Source of the DNA: Entophlyctis helioformis
Taxonomy: Eukaryota > Chytridiomycota > Chytridiomycetes > Chytridiales > Chytriomycetaceae
DNA: 64,000 nucleotides
Direction of reading: 5' to 3'
NCBI GenBank assembly: GCA_025526915.1
Contig: JAHLKH010000040.1
Coordinates: 109,210 to 173,209 of the forward strand
The position numbers and the translations under genes are program-made. Below are positions 22,243-32,914 of the stretch, piece after piece (the first letter of the stretch is position 1; every line of letters begins with the position of its first letter). The notes beneath the pieces are model-generated. The model had not been told where the DNA came from and did not search any database. It saw only the letters and a program-made list of their open reading frames with translations.

Positions 22243-24258
22243 TTACTTGCTCGATGCTTGCAGTTTTTCGACGGTCGACTCGAGTCGCTTGACAGTGGAC
22301 TTGCTGTCATCTCGTTGTTTCGCTTCCGCAAGCAGTGCCTGTGCCTGGTCCAGTGTGAGGCTTCCAAGCAGAATATTGGCAGCCGGATCAGTCTTGGCAC
22401 GATCGAGTGCTCCGAGTCCAACCGCGTATCCGCAATCCAGCAGATGCTGCAGCATCTCGATATCACCGCAACTGGCTGAAGATTCCATCGCATTGATCGA
22501 TGCGCGGCCGCCTTTCGAGTGCATGTACTTGACGACGTCCACGTGCCCTGAGCTGATCGCGGCATCCAGTGCGGCAGACGTGCACGCTTCACCGCGAGTC
22601 TCGTGCAACCATTGTACAATATCAAGGCGGCCACGTTTTGCAGCAAAGACCATTGCCTTCTCCGTACATCCTTCCGTCCTGTTGGCATGCAGCCACTTGA
22701 CTACATCGAAATGTCCATTCTCTGCCGCCTTATCCATCGCCAACGTCGTGCATCCTTCCGTCCTGTTGGCATGCAGCCACTTTACGGGATGCACGTGGCC
22801 ATTCTCTGCCGCGCCGTCCATGGCCCTCGTTGTGCATCCTTCCGTTCTGTTCTCGTGAAGCCATATGACGGCATGAAGATGGCCGTTGCGAGCCGCGCCG
22901 TTCATCGCATCGCATGTGCATCCTTCCGTCCTGTTCTCGTGGAACCATATGACGGCATGAAGATGGCCGTTGAGAGCCGCCAAGTCCATCGCATCAGTCG
23001 TGCATCCCGTCACGCCAGCCTCAAACAGGTATTGCACAACATCGAGGTGTCCATTACACGCTGCTAGATCAACTGCGGCGTGCCACGGTGCTCTTTCCGT
23101 ATTGTATTTGGACATCCAGTGTTGGAGAGTCTTGTACTTGTCTTCGAGATACTTGAGCAGATCGAGGCATCCAAAGCAGATGGCCATGCGAGCGAGTGCG
23201 ATTGGATACGTAAAGTCAACCAGGTCGAACCAGCCGTGGCGCATGGGAATGAGAAGCAGCCGGCTACCATGCCAGCAAATGATGAGAATCGATCGGTCGT
23301 ATCGGTTGTTGCGTGCGTCATCTCTCGCATACTTGGCATTGGTCTCTGTGTACTGAGGAAAGCGCTTGCACAGACGGTGATACATGGAGCGAGAGTGTGC
23401 GAGCAGCAGTCCGTTGTCGGCCGTCAGCTCATCTTCGAAGTCAGACAGAAGCTCCAGATCGCCCTGCCAGTCCATCTTGAACGCATCCGTCCACAGCTCC
23501 AGCATCTTCGCTTCGTCGAATATGTACGAGTCGTCGAGCAGACCGTTGACGAAGAGAGTGAGTGGGCCGGCGTGCTTGAGTATCATGGCGTGGATCTCGG
23601 CGGGCTTGCGGTCCCAGTGGCTGCTGCCATAGGCGAGGTGGCCGGTGGCTGCCGGCACCACATAGCGAGGCACACTTGGCTTTGCAGTCGTTGCTGCTGC
23701 TACTGCTGCCGTCTTGATTCGCTTGGCTGGCGGCTGTCCTGGCTGTCCTGGCTGTCCTGGCTGTCCTGGCTGTCCTGGCTGTCCTGGCTCGACGGCTTGG
23801 CTGCCACTCGCTCCAACAACCTGCTCGACGACAGCCGGCACAATGATGGTGCGGCCAAGAGCAACGACCTGCTCGGCTGTGCTCTGCAGCTTGCTCTGCA
23901 GACGGCGCACATGCTCGTTGCCGCCTGCAGCAGCAGCTGCTGCTGCGTCTGCGTTGTCTGCCGCCTGTTGCTTCTTCTGCCGCTTCCTCTGTCGCTTCCT
24001 GCGTAGCTCTGCCTTCAACATCGCAGCCGCTTGCTCGCTTTGTTGGTTGCGAGGACAAACTCCGCTCGACGCGACGCGACCGCGTCCATCTGCAGCACTC
24101 TTGGCTTCGCTGGTCTGCTCGCTCGCTTGCTGTGCAGCGGCATTGGCAGCAAGTGTCGAGACCTGCCAGGCCTCATGGCATATGGCCTGGCTGTCGCGCT
24201 CAAGTCTGCCAGCAAGTGCGACAACACTGTCTTCCAGATGCCACAAGACAGCCAACAT
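22243..24258 (-). CDS. Ankyrin-repeat protein (NRTEGCT-type repeats)
   Basis: An intronless frame of ~671 codons from the ATG at 24258; the frame is open to 24333, and ATG 24021 is an alternative. The N-terminal third is Ala/Gln/Lys-rich with a basic KRQRKRQKK block and a (PGQ)n run. A conserved cap follows (SRSMYHRLCKRFPQ, MRHGWFDLVDFTYPIALARM). Then come about nine ankyrin repeats of the form AAENGHFDVVKWLHANRTEGCT, and a short helical tail with a coiled coil. A second gene at 41657-42958 has the same architecture. Such repeats are common in amoebae, oomycetes, chytrids and giant viruses. The function is unknown, presumably protein binding. The gene lies between two LINE fragments of opposite orientation. 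Confidence 0.85.
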   Translation of the reverse strand: MLAVLWHLEDSVVALAGRLERDSQAICHEAWQVSTLAANAAAQQASEQTSEAKSAADGRGRVASSGVCPRNQQSEQAAAMLKAELRRKRQRKRQKKQQAADNADAAAAAAAGGNEHVRRLQSKLQSTAEQVVALGRTIIVPAVVEQVVGASGSQAVEPGQPGQPGQPGQPGQPGQPPAKRIKTAAVAAATTAKPSVPRYVVPAATGHLAYGSSHWDRKPAEIHAMILKHAGPLTLFVNGLLDDSYIFDEAKMLELWTDAFKMDWQGDLELLSDFEDELTADNGLLLAHSRSMYHRLCKRFPQYTETNAKYARDDARNNRYDRSILIICWHGSRLLLIPMRHGWFDLVDFTYPIALARMAICFGCLDLLKYLEDKYKTLQHWMSKYNTERAPWHAAVDLAACNGHLDVVQYLFEAGVTGCTTDAMDLAALNGHLHAVIWFHENRTEGCTCDAMNGAARNGHLHAVIWLHENRTEGCTTRAMDGAAENGHVHPVKWLHANRTEGCTTLAMDKAAENGHFDVVKWLHANRTEGCTEKAMVFAAKRGRLDIVQWLHETRGEACTSAALDAAISSGHVDVVKYMHSKGGRASINAMESSASCGDIEMLQHLLDCGYAVGLGALDRAKTDPAANILLGSLTLDQAQALLAEAKQRDDSKSTVKRLESTVEKLQASSK
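23732..23788. repeat. 9-bp tandem repeat encoding Pro-Gly-Gln
   Basis: About six copies of GGCTGTCCT (minus strand CAGGACAGC-type) encode a PGQ/GQP collagen-like run inside the ankyrin gene. Confidence 0.9.
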
Positions 24259-24269
24259 CAGTCGCGATC

Positions 24270-24556
24270 CGGTCTTTGACCCGCGACGCTCGGAAGGCGT
24301 GCGGTTTCTGATTCTTGCACGCGTGGGCGGCATCTACACGGCTCGCCGCGCCATCAACGCCAACCTGCTCGACCCAGCCCACCCGTTTGGCGACGGTTCT
24401 TGCTGCATCATGTGCGGCGAGGATCTGGGAAACGCACTGGAGATTGCGCACTTTGCGCTCGAGTGCACAGAGGAGCGGATGGTGGCTATTCGCACAGCGC
24501 ATGGGCAGCGTGGCTTGGACGCACGGTTTGCAACACCACGCGCCATGAGTGGTTGA
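24270..24556 (+). mobile_element. Probable LINE 3' coding remnant (Cys-His zinc-knuckle tail)
   Basis: The plus-strand frame reads RRSEGVRFLILARVGG, then SCCIMCGEDLGNALEIAHFALEC. Its C-x2-C...H...C pattern resembles the zinc-binding tail at the end of many LINE ORF2 proteins (typically CPLCG...ETVEHFLLHC). It has the same strand as the RT fragment at 21685-22225, so the two may be ends of one element. The assignment rests on pattern only. Confidence 0.45.
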
Positions 24557-24652
24557 CCACGCCATGGAAGCAACAGAAACACACGCATGCGGTCAACGAA
24601 AACAGCTGGATTGTATTGGATGTCGAGTGCAAAAAGCAAGTCCACGCAAGCT

Positions 24653-25614
24653 CTACTCCTTCTTGAGGGCAGACTTGCGGGGGAACCAAGGCACAAACTT
24701 GTTGGTGGACGCGACATAGTCGTCGTACTCGGCGCGGTTGTTCTCGAAGCGCTTGAGGGCCATCTTTTCCTGGAGCGGCACGCCCGACAGGCCGAGGAGG
24801 AGCGACGACACGAACAGGGGCGACAGGGCCATGAAGGCCGACGAGACCCAGCCGGACACGGTCGACAGGTCGTTGGCAGCAATGGACGAGAGGGCCACGC
24901 CGGACCACAGGAGGATCTCACCAAAGTAGTTGGGGTAGCGGGCGTACTTCCAGATGCCGGTGTTGTTGATCATGTTGGTGCGCTTGCTGCCGTGGCGGAT
25001 CTGCCAGAACAGCTTCTGGAAGTCGGCGGTGGTCTCGATGGCGAAGCCGACGGCCCAGGCGGCGAGACCGATAAAGTCAAGGGCACCGAGCGGGCGCATG
25101 GACGCGGCAGGCGTGGCGAGTACCATGAACACGGGCAGCGCCGTCATGGTGGTCCACACGGCCTGGATGAGGAACACGGCGGCGAAGCGCTTGGGGTTCT
25201 TCTTGATCTCGTTGAAGCGGCGGTCGCCGTCGAGGGCGTGCACGCGGTACCACAGGAACGAGCCGAGACGGACGGCCCAGACGGACACGGCGGCCGAAAG
25301 GAGGAGCTGGCGCGGGTGGGCGGAAACGAGGCGCGCAAAGAGGCTTGAGCTGGCGCCGGCGACGGCAGTGGCGTTGTACAGGCCGAGCAGCGTGCAGGCC
25401 AGGAAGGACGACGAGCCGGTGAGATCGTAGAACCTGTGTGTGTGTCAGCAGAGGCGTCAGAGACGTCGTGGGCAGCACAGCAAGCACGGCAGCCACGACA
25501 GACGCACTTTTCGGTCTGGAGAGGAGCGCTGACGGCAAAGGCAGCGGCGTTCATGCCGAGCGCGAGGGCAACGGGCGGCACGACGCCCTTGAAGACGTTG
25601 TAGAGCGACGCCAT
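24653..25614 (-). CDS. DUF1295 membrane protein (steroid 5-alpha-reductase-like fold)
   Basis: Exons 25614-25508 and 25433-24653 encode 295 residues. The junction gives TEKFYDLTGSSSFL, the typical DUF1295 opening. Further on come LGSFLWYRVHALDGDRRFNEI, the NTGIWKYARYPNYFGEILLW segment and a terminal PLQEKMALKRFENN region, with about six hydrophobic helices. The RYPNYFGE box resembles the NADPH-binding C-terminal part of isoprenylcysteine methyltransferases and steroid reductases. The substrate is unknown. The C-terminal SALKKE is a possible di-lysine ER-retrieval signal. Confidence 0.88.
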
Positions 25615-26418
25615 GAGGTGCGGTGGTTGCAGAGGCGGTGGTTGAAGAGGCGGTTGTTGGTGTTGAAGAGGTTGACGGCAAGGCGGCATTTCCCCGCAAT
25701 CTGACTTTGTGTGCGCAGCGTCGCCCTGAGATGGACCGACGGACGGACGGCGATCTGTGCCAGGGCCTGGCCACAACAGCCAGGGCCACGGCCGACGCCG
25801 CCGCCGCCAACGGGGCCGAGGCCGCGCACGCACGGGGATGACGAGCCGTAGCCAATGCTGATGCGGCAGGCGGCCGCGCTGCTGGGAGCCTGCGGGCCTG
25901 TCGATGGCCCAGCAGCCGCGGCGCTGCCCGCACCTGCCGACGCCCGCTTCCTGAGAATCCCGCCATGGACAGGCCCGCCTGCGACGCCTGCGCCTGCCGT
26001 CTGGCCTGCCGACTGGCCCGCCGTCTGGCTGGCGTGGGGCGGCCGCCGGCACATGATGACCCGCAACTCCCGTGCTGCTGGATGCGCCCGGTGCGCTGCT
26101 CGGCGCTGGCTGCCCGTGGCCGTGGCCGTGGGCGTGCACGCGCGGCGGCCGCGGCGGCAGTCGCTCTCTGGCCGCGTCACGCTGTGTCGGAGGCGACCCG
26201 CCGCTTCTTCTGCTGCTGCACGCTCATGTGCCCGCCCGTAGGCACGCTCGCGCCGTGCACCACCATGCTGCAAATGGGGCAAACGTTTGCAATCTGATGC
26301 TGCTGCTGCTGGCCCGTCCCTCGCTCTCACTGCCGCCTTCTGTCTTGCTGTCTTGCATCTTGCATCCACAACTGCATGCAACACTCTGCTGTTCAATAAA
26401 AGGGGGTTGGCGCATTCA
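25615..26418. other. GC-rich gap between DUF1295 and AIM24 genes; no confident gene
   Basis: About 800 bp of very GC-rich sequence in which all frames stay open by composition. A short minus-strand frame near 26290-26180 reads CPICSMVVHGASV...GGHMS before a stop. That hints at a zinc-finger C-terminus, but no supporting exons were found. It probably contains the DUF1295 promoter and the AIM24 3' end. Confidence 0.4.
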
Positions 26419-27821
26419 TCAGGGCGTCGCTGTCGCTGTCGCCTTGTCGGCCGGCTGCGACTCGCCGCGGCCAAACGACGGCAGCGTGATGGCTGCAGGC
26501 GGGATGCGCGAGGCAAGGTACACGTCGCCCGGCCCGCGCAGACAGTACATGCCGCGCTGGCCAATGATCCAGTACCGCACCTGGTGCGCAACGACCTGCA
26601 CGCCGTGGTTGATGGACTGGATCGTGGCCTCGGCGGCGTTCTTGACAAACGACGGCAGGTTCGTCTGCGCGAGCCACGCGATGGTCGGCTTGAGCGGGAT
26701 CTTGGCCTGTGGCAGCGCGTCCGACACGACGGGCTCGACCAGCATGGAGGCGTCCCACGCGACAATGTGTCTGTCGCCCGCGTCAGTTAGCCAGTCGTCC
26801 ACAGGCAGGCAGGCAGGCAGGCAGGCACGGCCCACCTCGGCGTGACCACGCATTCCTCGCCCGGCCGCAGCACAAGCCGCACGAGACCCGCATAGGCCGT
26901 CAACGCAACAGCGCCCTTGCCATGCACGCGGTAGTTGAAGAACCCATTGTCCAGCAGGCCGAACCCGCCAGCCGCGGGCGACACCTGCACGCCCGCCGAC
27001 GCGGCCAGCAACGCGCTCTGCCGCACCGTGTACTCGACCGATCCGTCCATCGCCACGGCCGCGACATCGCCCAGGCGTTTCGGCGCCACAATCACTCGCG
27101 TCGGGCCGGTCGTCTCGGCCGTCGTAAACTATACGAGTTGTGGTGGTGGGAGCCAGACAGGCGTGAGTCTGTGCACCCCACGCACGATCACGACGACGAC
27201 CACGACCACACCTTTTCGAAAAAGAGGGACCCGCCGGCCAACCGGCGTTTGGCAGCATCGGCGAGCGATCCGGCGAGCGAGAGGTGCGACGAGACAGGGC
27301 CCGATGCGCCGACGAGGGTGCCGACGACCGCCGACACGGCGTCGTGGGCAGCGAGGTGCGCGACGAGCACCGATCCCGGGCCGCTGTTGACGACCTCGAA
27401 TGCCGTGCCGGCCGGCGACGCTTGCACGAGGGCCGCTGGTGTGGCGACGGCTGTGGCTGCAGGTGTCGAGCGGGCGTCTGTCCATGGGAGGTGTGAGACT
27501 ACAGAGCGACAGACAGACATGATGGCAGACAGACTGGTTGGACTGACCGTCGGCCTCGGCGAGCGAGTAGAGACCCGCCGTAAAGTCACGGCCGCTGGCC
27601 GGGTCGATGGAGGCGACGCCGCGCACAACAGGCGACGGCGGCAGCGGCGGGCGGTCGGTTGCGGTGCTGATGGACACGGTGGCCAGGAGGCGGCGGGTGC
27701 CAGCGCTGTGGAGGATGCAGCCGGCGACGCTGGCCGGCGCAGTTGCAGCGGCAGCAGCAGTGAGCGCACTGGCACTGGCACGGGCACGAGCACCAAGCAG
27801 CGCTGAGCGAGTCGACAGCAT
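26419..27821 (-). CDS. AIM24: AIM24 family mitochondrial protein
   Basis: Exons 27821-27548, 27477-27212, 27128-26836 and 26770-26419 encode 394 residues with consistent phases. The N-terminus MLSTRSALLGARARASASAL is an Arg/Ser/Ala-rich presequence without acids, typical of mitochondrial import. The AIM24 jelly-roll core is clear: VIVAPKRLGDVAAVAMDG, QSALLAASAGVQVSP, NYRVHGKGAVALTAYAGL, RLVLRPGEECVV and HIVAWDASM. Yeast AIM24 is an inner-membrane protein linked to MICOS stability. Intron 3 holds a (GGCA)n run near 26805-26825. Confidence 0.92.
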
Positions 27822-27915
27822 CACGCGCGTGTTGGCAAAGTGACAAAGACGGACTCGAACATTCATTGCAACCATCACAACAGCAACAACAGCAACCACC
27901 ACAACAACGCAGATC

Positions 27916-30372
27916 TCACTTCTTGACAACCTTCTTGACCGTCTTGGTCGTCATCGTAGTTGTGGTCGATGCCGAGCCGCTGACCACAGCCGTAATGCGG
28001 CTACGCCGCTGCTCGTCGAGCAGGCCGCGCAGCTCGACAAGACGCTTCTCGACCTTGGGAGCCTCAATGAGCTGCTGCTCAATCGCATTCTTTTCTTCCT
28101 GCAGCGCAAGTCGCCGCTCGGCGTCGAGCTCCGTGAACACGTAGCCGCCCTGACCATCGTACTGGAGGATCCAGTTGTGGTATTTCCACAGCGACGGCCG
28201 GTGCGACACGGTCATGAGCGAGATGCCGAGCGACTGCGAGTGCGTGTACATGATGCGCTCAATGTCCATGCCCACAGACGACGTGCACTCGTCCAGGATC
28301 GCGTAGCGCGGCCGGTGGTAAAAGAGCCGCGCCATGGCGATGCGCTGCTTGTCGCCGCCCGCGAGCACGTCTTTCCAGTCCTTTTCCGCGTCCCAGCCGC
28401 CCTCGCGCGCAACGAGCCCGCCAATCTGCACGACACCAAGGATCGCGAGCAGGTCGTCGTCCGTCGTGCCCTTGGCCTTCATGTCCGCGTGCGTGTCCGG
28501 GTAAATAACCTGGTCGCGGAGCGTGCCCATCGACAGGTACGGACGCTGCGGGATGTAAAAGACAGACTTGACGTCGGGCTTGGACACGACGCCGCCGTAC
28601 ACGGGCCACAGACCACCAAGAATGCGGAACAGCGACGACTTGCCCGAGCCGTTGGGGCCGACAATGAGCAGGTGCATGCCCGGCTCGATGTGGAACGTCA
28701 GGGCACGCACCAGCACGTCGCCGTTGGGCGAGATGATGGGCACCTTGTCAAAGCGGATCGTCTCGGACGCCTGGATGACACCGCGCTGCTTGAGAATCTC
28801 CGTGTTGGCGTTGGACACGAGCGTCTTTTGGAACTTGTTGTTCTCAATGTCGTCAAAGACGGTCATGAGCTCAGAGACACGCGCCGTGTAGCCGGCCAGC
28901 TCCGTGAGCTCGCGGTACGAGTACCTGCAGAGTTGGCCATGGCAGACATGCCGTGTCAGCGAGCAACACAGCAACACAGCAACACAGCAACACAGTCAAG
29001 ACACCAAGGCTTGCACGGCTCCTTACATGACACGGCCAAAAGCGTCAGACGCGCCAACAAGCAGACGTCTGTTGGTCACGAAACCCTGCGTGCGGTTGCC
29101 AATGGCATCATTGGCACTGATGGCCGAGGCAGCGTCGCCCACGACAGCAGCAGCAGCATCGCCGACCTCGAAGAAGATGGGCAGAGCACAGAGCACGTAT
29201 CCGGCGGCACCCCAAAAGTACTTGATGATAAAGTCCTCGAGCATGCCGTGCCAGATGCGGATCGTGTAGATCTTGTTGACATGGCGCACAAGGGCCGAGT
29301 ACGAGCGGTCGAGCAGACCGAGCTCGGCGCGGTCGCCCGAGTAGAGCGCCACCTCTTCGGCATTCTCAATGAGCCGCGAGTGGATGAAGCGGAACTCGCC
29401 CTCGAGCCGCTGCTCCTCGGCCACCATGGCGCCAAAGGGCGGCGTGAGCGCGCGCAGCACGCCGGCAGTGACCTGCACAATGACATTGATGCCAAAGACG
29501 CCCTCGCCGCCGACATTGTTGACGAGCTGCCAGTTGTAAATGGCCATGTCGAGCATGGGCTTGGTGAGGTTCGAGTACAGCTCGGCGACGCTCTCGCAGA
29601 AGCGCGAGACGTCCTGGGTGATGAGCTGGTCGGCGTTCTTGATGCGATCGTCGAGGTTGGCGACCTTGTAAAAGGTCATTTTGGAGAGGTACTTTTCGTG
29701 CATGTAGTTGACCAGGCGCGAGCGGAAGCCGATGGCGAGCTTGTTCTGCAGGTACGTGAGCATCGAGTTGGTGTACGTGGCGGGCACGGCGACGAGCATC
29801 CAGTACAGGATGTGCAGCAGGAACTGCTTGCCCTGGCCGCGCACGAGGGCGGACACGATGCGGCCGTCGAGCTCGGCCACGTAGAGCGACAGCAGCGTGC
29901 GCAGCAGCAGGAAGCCCGAGAACAGGTTGAGCAGCAGGAACTCTTTGGACGACACGCCCGGGATGATGATGCCCAGCAGGCGGCGGATACGCTGCGCAAA
30001 CACGGCGTCGACCTCGGCACGCACGCCGCCCTTGCCCTTTCTGCGGCGGCCACCGCCGCGACCGCCCGCCGCCTCGGCAGCCTGGGCGGCAGCAGCGGCC
30101 TTGGCCTTGGCGTCCTGGCCGTCCTTGGCGTCGGTGCCGGCAGCGCCAGCGGGCGTAGTGGCCGAACCTGCAGCACCAGAGGCAGCGGCACTACCGCCTG
30201 CCACACGGCGCTGCCTGCGCGGGGCAAAGAAGGTCGAGCGCAGCCGCACGAGGATGGAGATCAGCGTTGCCGCCAGCACGCCGCGCTTGATGTTGGGGCG
30301 GTGGGCGATGTAGAGGTTGACGAGGGCGCCGAGCGTGCCCGTCAGCTTGAGCTTGGACTGCACTGCGGGCAT
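27916..30372 (-). CDS. Peroxisomal ABC half-transporter, subfamily D (PXA/ALDP-like)
   Basis: Exons 30372-29027 and 28924-27916 encode 784 residues. The ABCD membrane domain contains [16 protein letters not shown] and [20 protein letters not shown]. The nucleotide-binding domain has Walker [10 protein letters not shown], a Q-loop YIPQRPYL and Walker [11 protein letters not shown]. The signature reads [19 protein letters not shown] where the family normally has LSGGEKQR. A basic Ala/Gly/Lys-rich insert separates the N-terminal helices, and the C-terminus ends in a Lys-rich coil. These proteins dimerise and import very-long-chain acyl-CoA into peroxisomes. MFE-2 for the same pathway is encoded 2.5 kb away. 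Confidence 0.93.
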
Positions 30373-30522
30373 GTGTGCGTCTGTGGGAGTGTGCTGTGTG
30401 CCTGTGTGCGTGCGTGCGTCTGTAAAGGCCGCCCGTATCTGCGTATCTGCGTGCGTGCGAGTGTCGCCAAGCACACGCTTTCACGTTGTGCCGCAAACCA
30501 GCAACCAGCACGCGCGAGCAAG

Positions 30523-31615
30523 ATGCTGCGACGAGCCCTTACCGCAAGAGCGACGCTGCGGCCGTCGGCACTGCGGCCTGCCATGCGGCCTGCCGCGCTG
30601 TCTGCCCCGCCGCCCGTGTGGACGGCGCCCCGCACGGCCGCCTATGCCACCTCGCGCCGCTACGCCAAGCCAGTGTCGCGCGGCGACGACAACGACGACG
30701 GTGACGCAGTCGACGACAGCAGCAGTGCGCAGGTGCAGTCGCAGTCGCAGTCGCAGGTGCAACAGCAACAACAACAGCTACAACAACAACAGCAGGCCAT
30801 GGGCACCACAGCAGCAGCAGCCACATCAGTGCCGCCCGACGTGCTCAGCCAGTACAGCGTGCTCGGCTCGCCGTCGGTGCTGGGCCGCGGCGTGTACAGC
30901 GTCACCAACACGGGCTTTGCCGTGTCGGACCTCAAGGTGGCCGGCCCGGTCATTGTGCTCAACAACGCCGTGCTGCTGTGGGACGTGCCGCAGTACGGCG
31001 TCGGCGGGCCCAACGGCGGCGTGGATGACGACGACGTGGCCCGGCTGCCGCCCGGCTCGATCAAGGACCCTGCCTCGCCGTGCTACGGCTGGACCGCCGA
31101 CATGTTCAAGATCTTTGAGGCTGTCGAGCCCACGCCGGGTGCGTCGCTGCATGGATCGCACTTGGATCGGCTGGGCTGGCTAGTTGGCTGGCTGGGCTGG
31201 GTGGACGGTGCACTTGGATCGGCATTCGTCACCTGCAGCTGGACCCTTTTGCATGCGCACCTCGTCTAACGCATGCCATTCCTGCCTGCGACAGACATTC
31301 TGGTGATTGGAACGGGCGGCACCATGGCACTCTTGCCGCCGGCCATCCGCAAGTACCTCACATCTCTCGGCATGCAAGTCGAGGTGCAGGGCTCTGTAAG
31401 TCGGCCATTTGTCGTCTGCGAGTGAGAAGGCGAAGGGAGAAGAGGTCCGGCTGACACGCGCGTGACAGAAACAAGCCGCGTCCACGTACAACGTGCTGCT
31501 TCAAGAGGGCCGCAAGCCCGCGTGTGCGCTGCTGCCGGTCATTCCAACGAGTGCACGGACAGGCCTGCCGCTTGTCGATCTGGTCGACCTGGCCGACCGC
31601 AAGACTGAAGAATAA
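30523..31615 (+). CDS. NDUFAF3: NDUFAF3/DUF498-type mitochondrial complex I assembly factor
   Basis: Exons 30523-31138, 31295-31395 and 31469-31615 encode 287 residues. The Arg/Ala-rich N-terminus (MLRRALTARATLRPSALRP) reads as a presequence. A Gln-rich linker of CAG/CAA repeats follows, then the Mth938/DUF498 fold: VYSVTNTGFAVSDLKVAGP, ILVIGTGGTMALLPPAIRKY, LTSLGMQVEVQGS and ASTYNVLLQEGRKPACALLP. The gene is divergent from the ABCD transporter with 150 bp between start codons. The NDUFAF3 orthology is by domain; other DUF498 proteins exist. Confidence 0.85.
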
Positions 31616-31711
31616 CAGGTCGATCTCTCCTCTCCCCACCGTTCGTCTCCCTTTATACATTCAACAGCCCGCTGTTCATTTGCAGATGTGTGGGGGCCAG
31701 GCGAGACGAGT

Positions 31712-32754
31712 TTAATCGGTGGCCGGCCCTGCAGCTGGTGCGGCACCGCCCTGGATGTCTGGGTTCGCGACAACCAACTTGGGTTGCTTGCCATTCGCGC
31801 CGTCTGCAGCCCCAACACCACCATCGCCACCATCGCCACCACCACCTGCAGCAGCCGCAGCAGCAGCCGCATGTGAAGCCGCAATCTGCGCGTTAATCGC
31901 CGCCGCAGCCGCCGTCACGACAGCCTCGCTCGGCAGTGCCCTCGTGGTCAGCAGCCCAACACGCCGCCAGCGGTCAACGCGACGGAACACGAGGAGCAGG
32001 CCGTACAGACACGCGGCCGGCACGAGGAGCAAGCCCCACACGACGGTCGACAGCCACGGGGACGGCACGAGCTTGGCCAGCAGGTCCTCGACCTGGCGGC
32101 GCGTCTGCAGCAGCGCGCCCGAGTTGTCGAGCACAAAGTCTGCCATGGTCCGTTTGCGCTCGATGGGCATCTGGCTGTCGATGCGCAGCTGCGCCTGGAG
32201 CGGTGTGAGCCCGTCTCGGCGAATGAGCCGCTCCTTTTGGATCGTGTCGGGACTGGATGTGTGAATGTGTGTGTGTGTCAGCACCCATGCCACACCGTCA
32301 ACGTCAACAACACCAGCGACAACACTATCCAACGACATCGACATGCGCACCTGTAGACTACGACGACAGAGTGCACCCAGCGGTACAGACCGGCCTCAAA
32401 CAGCAGCGGCGTGTCAAGCACACAGACCCGGTCGCCGCGGAGAAAGTGCGAGAGGACGGCGAGCAGGATCTCGAGGCGGATGTACGGGTGCGTGATCGAG
32501 TTGAGTTTGCGGCGCTGGTCGGCGTTGCCAAAGATGAGGCCGCCGAGCCGCTGGCGGTTGATGGTGCCGTCGGGGAAGTCGAGCACGCCCGGCCCAAAGG
32601 CGTCGATGATGGAGAAGTAGGCCACTTGGCCCGGCCGCACAATGTCGCGGGCAATGACGTCGGCGTCGACAATGGGCACCGAGTGCGTGGCCAGAAAGTG
32701 CGAGACGGTCGACTTGCCCGTCGCTATGCCGCCTGTCAAGCCAATGATGCGCAT
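31712..32754 (-). CDS. Dephospho-CoA kinase (CoaE/CAB5/DCAKD type)
   Basis: Exons 32754-32351 and 32252-31712 encode 314 residues. The P-loop GLTGGIATGKST is followed by VPIVDADVIARD, GTINRQRLGGLIF and VLDTPLLFEAGLYRWV. After the splice, PLQAQLRIDSQMPIERKR and ADFVLDNSGALLQTRRQVEDLL are typical of the lid and C-terminal helices. The enzyme phosphorylates dephospho-CoA in the last step of CoA synthesis. A hydrophobic helix (TVVWGLLLVPAACLYGLLLV) and an Ala/Gly-rich tail follow, as in DCAKD-like membrane-anchored forms. Confidence 0.93.
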
Positions 32755-32914
32755 CGTTTGTCGCTGTTGTCAAAGTAACGAAAGTAACGAAATCGATCCA
32801 GATCGCTTCAAATTGCTTCAAGTGGATGAACGCTCACATTCATTCGTGGAATGCAGTGGAATGCATGCAATGTGCAGAGAAAAACAACAAACGGAGCCAG
32901 CGGCGGACGGACAC

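Noticed and set aside
22243..24258. Direct viral origin of the ankyrin gene
   Set aside because: The repeat style occurs in many eukaryotes. A paralogue is embedded in this genome, and no neighbouring viral genes are present.
25615..26418. Candidate genes on either strand in the GC-rich gap, including a CPIC...GGHMS zinc-finger-like piece
   Set aside because: No consistent exon set, no full set of metal ligands, and all frames are open by composition.
28177..31269. 1,030-codon open frame on the plus strand across the ABCD transporter
   Set aside because: Antisense shadow: the minus strand carries a clear ABC transporter with family motifs. Strong G/C bias at third positions keeps the opposite frame free of stops.
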